From Phorcus lineatus (taxonomy: Eukaryota; Mollusca; Gastropoda; Trochida; Trochidae): a stretch of 64,000 bases of DNA. Made by a program: the position numbers and the translations under genes. Below, one piece after another: positions 57,362 through 64,000 of this stretch. Positions within the stretch are counted from its first letter, which is position 1. The number at the start of each line of letters is the position of its first letter. Location: assembly GCA_921293015.1 (NCBI GenBank), contig OV121088.1:21799645-21863644 (forward strand), written 5' to 3'. Under the pieces are notes generated by a model. It made no database searches. It saw only the letters and a list, made by a program, of their open reading frames with translations, and had not been told where the DNA came from.

Positions 57362-60359
57362 TATGGCTGACCATGGAATTCGATGGAATGAGGACAAATG
57401 TCTTGAAACGAAGAAAACAAGAACAAATTTACCTTCTTATTATTTTAAAAATTGATATGTGTTCATTAGTTTGCTTGTCATTAAATAAAATGAGAAAAAC
57501 ATTTGCATACATGCAAGAGATATACTTTTAATTAGCTCAATGACCTATGGAAGAAATAGCAAGACCTAAGATATGTTTCAGTAAAAAGTTTAAAACTTAG
57601 TTGAGGGGCACCTCTTGGTAGAGGGAGTTTATCCCCTTTCGATAAAATTTTAAGACTATTGGTAGCATATGTTCCAATATTTACATAAGGCTTTTGATTA
57701 TATAAAGCAAAAAAAACCAATAAAGCAATTTTGATTAATCGCTTATACGAATGTATGTGAATATCGATAGTTATAGTTACAGTTATGATGACATCATGCA
57801 TTTATATCTATTTGTCGTTGTCCATGGTTATATGCCAGGTCTTGTTAGTGTGATTTCTAATGTCAGGTTTCAAATATGTAGCAGACTACATTGGGAGATT
57901 TGAACTTGTACTTGTCAACAGCACATCTAGAGAAATTTTGGAGCTGTTTAATTAAATACTTATATTTTTTTTAAACTTTGAAATTTTGATGAATGATAAA
58001 AGAATTATGGTCATAGTCGATAAGTCTGTTTTTAATTTCAATCTTTTCACAAATGTATCTTACTCCCTTTTATGATCAAATATTTGACAAACCGCACATA
58101 TTTGACTTGCTGCCATGTGTTTACATAGTTAACTGACCAAGATTGTTGGAAACAACAGAGAGATTAATAACGATGCTCCTCTGGTTTCACGTCCCTGGCT
58201 TGATTTAGCTCATTATCAAATGTTCATCAACCACATGTCTTTCTTAGACAATAGAACTTGATAACTTGCACCACCATCAATGCCAGAGTTGAGAATATCG
58301 CAAAAGCTCATTTCTGTTAAAAAAGTATCATATTAGCTCCTATCCCATGGAGCTATTTCATCACATGACCAATTTTTTCTTTCACCCCTGTCATTACTGT
58401 TTTAATCTGTCAGACAAAGCATAACACACTTTTCTATGATTTTCCATCAATTTGATGATAAATTAGAACAATCTTGAGGCTTTGCACTGAATTATGCACA
58501 AGGCTTTAATTTACATCCCTTGAGATTTTGCTTGTTGTCAATGACAAGGGATTCTGAACTGAGTTGACACTTGGGTTGGGGTTAACCAAAAAGTAGGTTA
58601 GCCTATCTTACGAGGCATAACCAAAGGGTTAACTGAGACCAGATAGACACTTTATCTGATGACAGTTAAAAATTAAGCTTAGCATTTTACCTCATGTGAA
58701 CATAATGAACTAAAGATTGATTTGAGGGTTTAACCTGATTTGAATGGGAATATTCTTTAAGCAGTGTTATGTTCATATAATTAGTGTTACAGATGAGACC
58801 ATCTGTGAATACCCCAGATTTATGGATTCGCCCATGGATGGCGGTCGCTATCGACAAGCACAAAGGCCGTACAATAACCATGACAACGATCACATGACTT
58901 AGTCAAGTGACAATGCCATGCCTTCATACAGTGAGAGACAGATATATAAACTTATGCTATTCAGTTGGAATCATTTATCTGCACTTGTCCAAAATGACGT
59001 GTTCACCCAGCTGATAAAAACTCTGCTTGCTACCTGACAATCTTTTATTTGCTTCCCAGTGAATAGTCGTCATTTACTTGTCAAGCGCCAGGTAAGCATG
59101 TGTGACTGGCAGTGATGACTGTTGTTGATAGCTTGTAAATTTCGCAATCAATACCAGTGCAGTGAATAAGCACTGTCTTTTTGTTCTCGACATGACTTGT
59201 CATCCGCTTTATGTTATCCATTGCTGATCTCTGATTTTCTCAGCATTTCATACAATGGTAGTTTGGTCCAATTGGTAAACTTTCTATCAAAGTCTTTAAG
59301 AATTTTGTTTTATGAGTGAAATCATGTCCATTTCTATGAGATATTTTGTCATAGATTCAATAGATTTGTAATAATATTTTCATTAATTTTAGTTTAGAAA
59401 ATAGATGTAATGTTTCACAACTTAAACATATCAAAAGCAAACTAAAACCTTTGTTCATTTATTCTTGAGACTATATAGATTTAAAAGTAACTTTTTTTTC
59501 ATTAGAATTTTTTGACAATTATCTTGATTCTAAGAAGTAAAAATATTTTTATCATGTAAAGAACAAGGAATATATTATTCTTATAAAAATATATATTTAT
59601 ATGAAATTTTAAGTATTGGATTTTTTCAAACTAAGGTAAGACATAAAATATTGATTTTGTTAATGACTTTTCTATGGTATTCTTTTCAGAGGTAAATAGC
59701 AAGATTCTCTTAAAAAAATTTGTGTACTTAATTCAATAAATTTCAAAATTTAAATCTATAGTAACTAAATCGTTTTTTTAATTATATTCTATTCTAAAAA
59801 AATCCAGGCATTTCCAATTTATAAAATTTAGAAGTAGAATATCTGATTTCTTTATTGTGACAAAAACTAAAGCAAAGAGTATTTACGATTGATTGATAGA
59901 AACAGTTAAGTTAAAATGTATCAAAAACAGACTTGTTTGACATATTTCGACCGAAAGAAAATTGAGCAATTTGTTCAAACCATCCTTCAAAAATTTCTAC
60001 TGAGGCTGTATATTTGCTTAAGAAATGTTGCACAACTTACTAATAAAATTGTATATGACAATTAAAGTTTGATTTAGTTCCTAATTATGTTCCTTTTGTG
60101 TTTACTGGAAGAACATTCAATAATAAGAAGGCAAATTGTATAATGAGAAAAGGTTTTACATTTAAGAGTTTAGATTAAGCTCTTACAAGCCTTGTAAATT
60201 GATATCACCAAATTTGTCACATTGATGTGTGCATTTCATCAAGAAGATAAAGTGCCAGGAATGTGGTTTGTGTTCAGTTAAGTAGGTCCATCATAATTTT
60301 TTGCAACTGATTGAAGGAGAAGTGTACAATAGTTTCTGGCATTTTTGTGATCTAAAAAA
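57362..60359. other. No gene seen
   Basis: AT-rich DNA, possibly intronic. The 58130-59200 part is less AT-rich and lacks recognisable repeats, but shows no coding frame. Confidence 0.35.
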
Positions 60360-60800
60360 CATTTTAGCTTGGTATTTGAATTTGTTATGCTTTCATATTC
60401 ACCAACATTTTTGGTCATCAGACATTCTGGTCTTTCAACTTTCAGTTTTCAACTTCTTCTCTAAAACTAGTTCATTCTTGAAATCTGAAACTGTGTTGGA
60501 ATTTACCTAATACTCAGGGAATCAAAGTTTGTACTTTCCATCCTGAAATCTTCAAAACCATTGGCACAAACAACTAATATTTTTCAAAATAACACCTTTG
60601 TAAGATGGTGCGTTATAGGACTGAACCTGTTCTTGACCACCTTCAATAATTGGCATGGCAGGGTGTCTGTATGAAACCTTCTTTTGACATCAGTCAGGAT
60701 CAAACAATGCTAGGAATCTATTATGTAAAGAAAATCATTTTTTTAGTATGATTCATTGTCTCACTCCCCCAGATATGGACATGGCAGTGTCAATTGAGAG
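60360..60800 (+). repeat. Diverged dispersed repeat (GGCATGGCAGGGTGTCTG type)
   Basis: It contains TTGGTCATCAGACATTCTGG, TTGACCACCTTCAATAATTG, GGCATGGCAGGGTGTCTGTA and CCAGATATGGACATGGCAG, matching words in 51883-52680. It is strongly diverged. Confidence 0.6.
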
Positions 60801-63800
60801 TTTAGCATCCCTTTCTGCAGGTTATTAGAACCATACCTTTGCATACCAGTTATATCTCAGGTTGGGAAGCGTGATGAATTTAACAATGTATTTGCTGAAC
60901 AACTAGAGAATGACTACCGGTATGTGACATATCTTTATCCACGTATCGACGCAAACATGTCATCTCGAGGTGTCGGTCCTTATTGTATACCATTAGAAAA
61001 TCTGGCTCTATTGGCTGAAGAAATATTGTCAATAGCATGAAGTCCCTTTATAATATTTACAGTGGTCATCTTTGTTGAAGAAGTTGTGTAATGGATTGAG
61101 TTGTGTACTTCGTAGCTTAGTGACTTTGCAAACTGATAATCAGCAAATAGATATTAATCAAAATAGATATATCTATTTTCATAAATTTGTCTTTATTGCT
61201 GTATAATTTCATATAAATCAAATGAAGTTGGATGAAAAGAGTACTGATATCCTTCCCTTCAGTCTAGTATGAAGGAGTATGTTTTTCAGCTGTTCCATAG
61301 ATGTAGGAATAACTTGACTGTTTATTTCATGTTAAGTAAAATTTATGCCTTTGACAAAAGAATTTCTGTAACGCTGGAAGCTCAGGATACAATTGAAGTG
61401 TGGTAGATGAAGGGAGGTAACCCTGTGTGTATTAATGCAACGGTTCAACTGGGTCATCCAAATCAGAAAAACCTTTTTTGTGGTAGATTTTTCTTGTACA
61501 TTGAATTTATGTAGAACCGAGTTTGCAAAAAATTTAATTCTGCCATTTAGAATTATGTCAATTTCCTTAATGGGTCATGATTAAGTTATTCTGTTTCATT
61601 TAAAATAAAAGAAATAATTGCAAGTCAAAAAAAGAATGACTTCTACAAGTTTTATTGAGGTTGTAGCTGATTTGATATTCTGTGTTTGCTTCATAGCTCT
61701 GAATGTTGACTGACTTATTAACTCTTTGCTTTGGTACACATGTACATACTTGAATATTTATTTGAAAAACAAATCTATTTCTGATTTTTTATGTAATATA
61801 AACTCATTCTAGTAAAAAAGTATTTTGATAATTGTGATTAAACATTTGATAACTTTTTGTAGGTTGTAGGTATATAATCACTGATCTAAAATAAAGCAAG
61901 TTTGCAGACTGATATGATGAAAATCTAGAGATAAGCATACCATAGACACTAAGAGTTGGTATGACAGATGCATGTCTGAATAAAACAAAGTTGCGTGTGT
62001 GTAAATATATTTTCAAATATCTGATCAATGTGAGTTTAAAAAAAGAAACCATGGGAAAGATGAGGATACATTTACAGAAAAAAATGAAAACACTTTCAAT
62101 TCACCTTCAAAATATTGTTCCACTGAGTTGTCACTTTTATAGTGTACATGATTAATGTTTAAAAATTTCCATTCACACTGTGCAACAATTATTATTTCAT
62201 TTTATTAAATGAAGTTATGTTCAAAGAACGAATACTTTGCAAATGAATTTATAGTTATTAAATTCAGTAATTTCAAAATGCAATTTAAAAAAAAAGATTT
62301 CTTTGAGTGGCATTTCAGAAGTTTGACACAAATAAAGAAAAATATCATAGATGACAACTTCTTTGTAGTGAGAATATCAAATGCTTGTATTCCTAGTCAC
62401 GATACAAGAAACTGTAACCAACTGCCACTCTCGAGAAAGAGACGTTGTTATCCATAATGTTTTTCCTTAAAAAACAAAATGTTTCAAAAGAAAATATTTG
62501 TTAACTTGCAATAGTCATCTGACCAGTTAAGGCAAACAGGTTGTAGGTTTTGAAGAAAAGGTTATGATTCCCTGCCAAACAGTTTTCAGTGGATATAGAA
62601 ATGACCTCAGTGTCTGCTAACTGTTCTTTCAAAACCTGGAGTAAAAAACCATGAGGCCTAGCTTGTTGAAACTTAATATATGAAACCCTTAACACGTCTA
62701 TTGGTGCCTTTTTAGGGTTTTCAACATCTTCCTACATTCATTTTTGGCTGTTTCCATTGCACCATAAGTTACAATACTAAAGTTTAATGCTATGCACAAT
62801 GAAACTGAGGATCTTAAACAATAATCTTCTGAAAGATAAATGTATTACAGTGATCTGCTAAGGTAGTTTTCAACTAAATATATTAAGAGTTTGTGAAAGA
62901 ATACAAGTTCATAAGTATTGTTCAATATCTTTCACACTCATGTCACCTCCTTTCTATTATAATACTTTTGGATGAATTTAGTTCATATTCATTTGTTTCC
63001 AACTTAATTTCCTTTGATGTTATTTGTTAAAATTTAAAGTCAATTAACTGCGAGGTAATTAGCAAGGTATTACTACTTTATATAAATAAAGGTTCATGTC
63101 ATAGTTGTTTACCAGTCAGATATATGTAGTTAGAAAAGGCAATAATTTTCTTAAAAGATTTGATATCATAGAATTTGAAACTGTATATTTCAAGCTTTAA
63201 ATAGTTTTCTTATAAACCCAATTGAAAAGAAATGTCACTCCAGTGCAAATGTATAACAGGATTAAATGTCAAATGAATTCATAGAAATCATCATTTAATA
63301 TGCTCTTGAAATCTTAAACTTTAAGCTATCTCAAAATATGAGAAAATAATGCAACTAAGAGAAATCAGTGCAGAAATTTCAAATTAGAAATTTAAAACAA
63401 AGAGTGCAACCTGTTATCAAACCACTCTAGCAGTTAGCAGTCCAAAACTGACGTGTCTTCATGAATATAAAACTCCTTTTTTTTGCTAATCATTATAACA
63501 CATAATTAACAAGAATTTACGGGCAACAGTCAAATAAAGCATGAAACAGAATAAAAAATCTATGATAGAATAGTGTTGCATGGCCATAAATATTTGATAC
63601 TTGAGTTGAAATTATTGATTTGTGTATTTTTTTGGAATGAATATTCTTATCAATACATATTAACTATGCTCCAGACCAAACTCTTCCCTAACATGATCTA
63701 TTTTTGTTTATATTTATCTCAGATCTTGTATCCCGACTCAAATCAATAAGTATTCACATCTAATCATCTGTTGAACTTTGACCTATCAGGTTCACCTTCA

Positions 63801-64000
63801 CTGCTACTTTACGGCAAGGAGTTCTTGGTATTCACCTTTAGCGATAAAAATAAACAAATTTGAGGGAATTGATTTTTACCTTTGAACATTCTACAAATTC
63901 TTGAGTGTAATTAGCTTCCAGTCTCACCCTATCATTCTTGTGACCGTAATATTATGTGTAAGCCAAGATAGCAAAAATTGTCATTTGGTTGGGGGAAATC
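60801..64000. other. No gene seen to the right edge
   Basis: AT-rich DNA with only short open frames (for example 61804-62052 on the minus strand and 62209-62457 on the plus strand) lacking recognisable domains or paired splice sites. Confidence 0.35.

Overview
This is a eukaryotic nuclear window: AT-rich, with spliceosomal introns, sparse genes, and many decayed transposons, miniature inverted-repeat elements and minisatellites. The repeat style, including the dispersed repeat built on a GGCC(A)GATGAGCT head followed by GTGACCCTGTGGCCCC-type units, together with the gene content, suggests a lophotrochozoan, most likely a mollusc. This is an inference from general appearance, not a species identification.

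The core of the window is a cluster of three paralogous two-coding-exon genes: A (12317-15361, +, 748 aa), B (35034-32368, -, 743 aa) and C (38635-40343, +, 429 aa). All three begin with the same ~70-residue N-terminal domain (KQYSV.FF..F start, VEVSGY and KER(Y/F)VLSE core, SESYCTKV end), which I do not recognise. In all three a phase-1 intron follows a long disordered Ser-rich linker. The second exon differs. A and B carry a Crypton-derived tyrosine-recombinase-like domain of the ZMYM2/QRICH1/KIAA1958 type (DUF3504) that stops before the segment that would carry the catalytic residues. C carries four C2H2 zinc fingers instead. Each protein also has SUMO-interaction-like and/or SUMO-acceptor-like motifs. 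The simplest reading is a family of nuclear DNA- or chromatin-associated regulators assembled by exon shuffling behind a common first exon. B and C are divergent, 3.6 kb apart; A lies 17 kb to the left.

Layout: 1-11.1 kb is gene-poor, with two MITEs, a 24-bp minisatellite and a 47-nt poly-G run. 11.1-11.85 kb is a foldback element with perfect 70-bp inverted ends just upstream of gene A. 17.65-19.26 kb is a three-deep nest of inverted-repeat elements, one carrying a broken RecQ-like helicase start. 19.8-20.9 kb is a ~145-bp repeat array. 23.9-24.9 kb is a dead CR1/L2-like LINE with a tRNA-derived SINE inside. 26.5 kb holds a second palindromic mini-element. 32.4-40.3 kb contains genes B and C. 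43-46.1 kb holds decayed elements, including a broken mariner transposase. 49.7-51.9 kb is a complex minisatellite split by a CAGGG-ended element. 53.15 kb holds a likely isolated internal exon of another gene. 54.9-57.4 kb holds a composite inverted-repeat element and two more MITEs. The remainder is AT-rich intergenic or intronic DNA.

The two most interesting signals are the A/B/C gene family and a set of mini-elements with 9-bp target-site duplications: near-perfect palindromes starting CAATCT and ending AGATTG, and longer relatives ending CATCTTCC/GGAAGATG.
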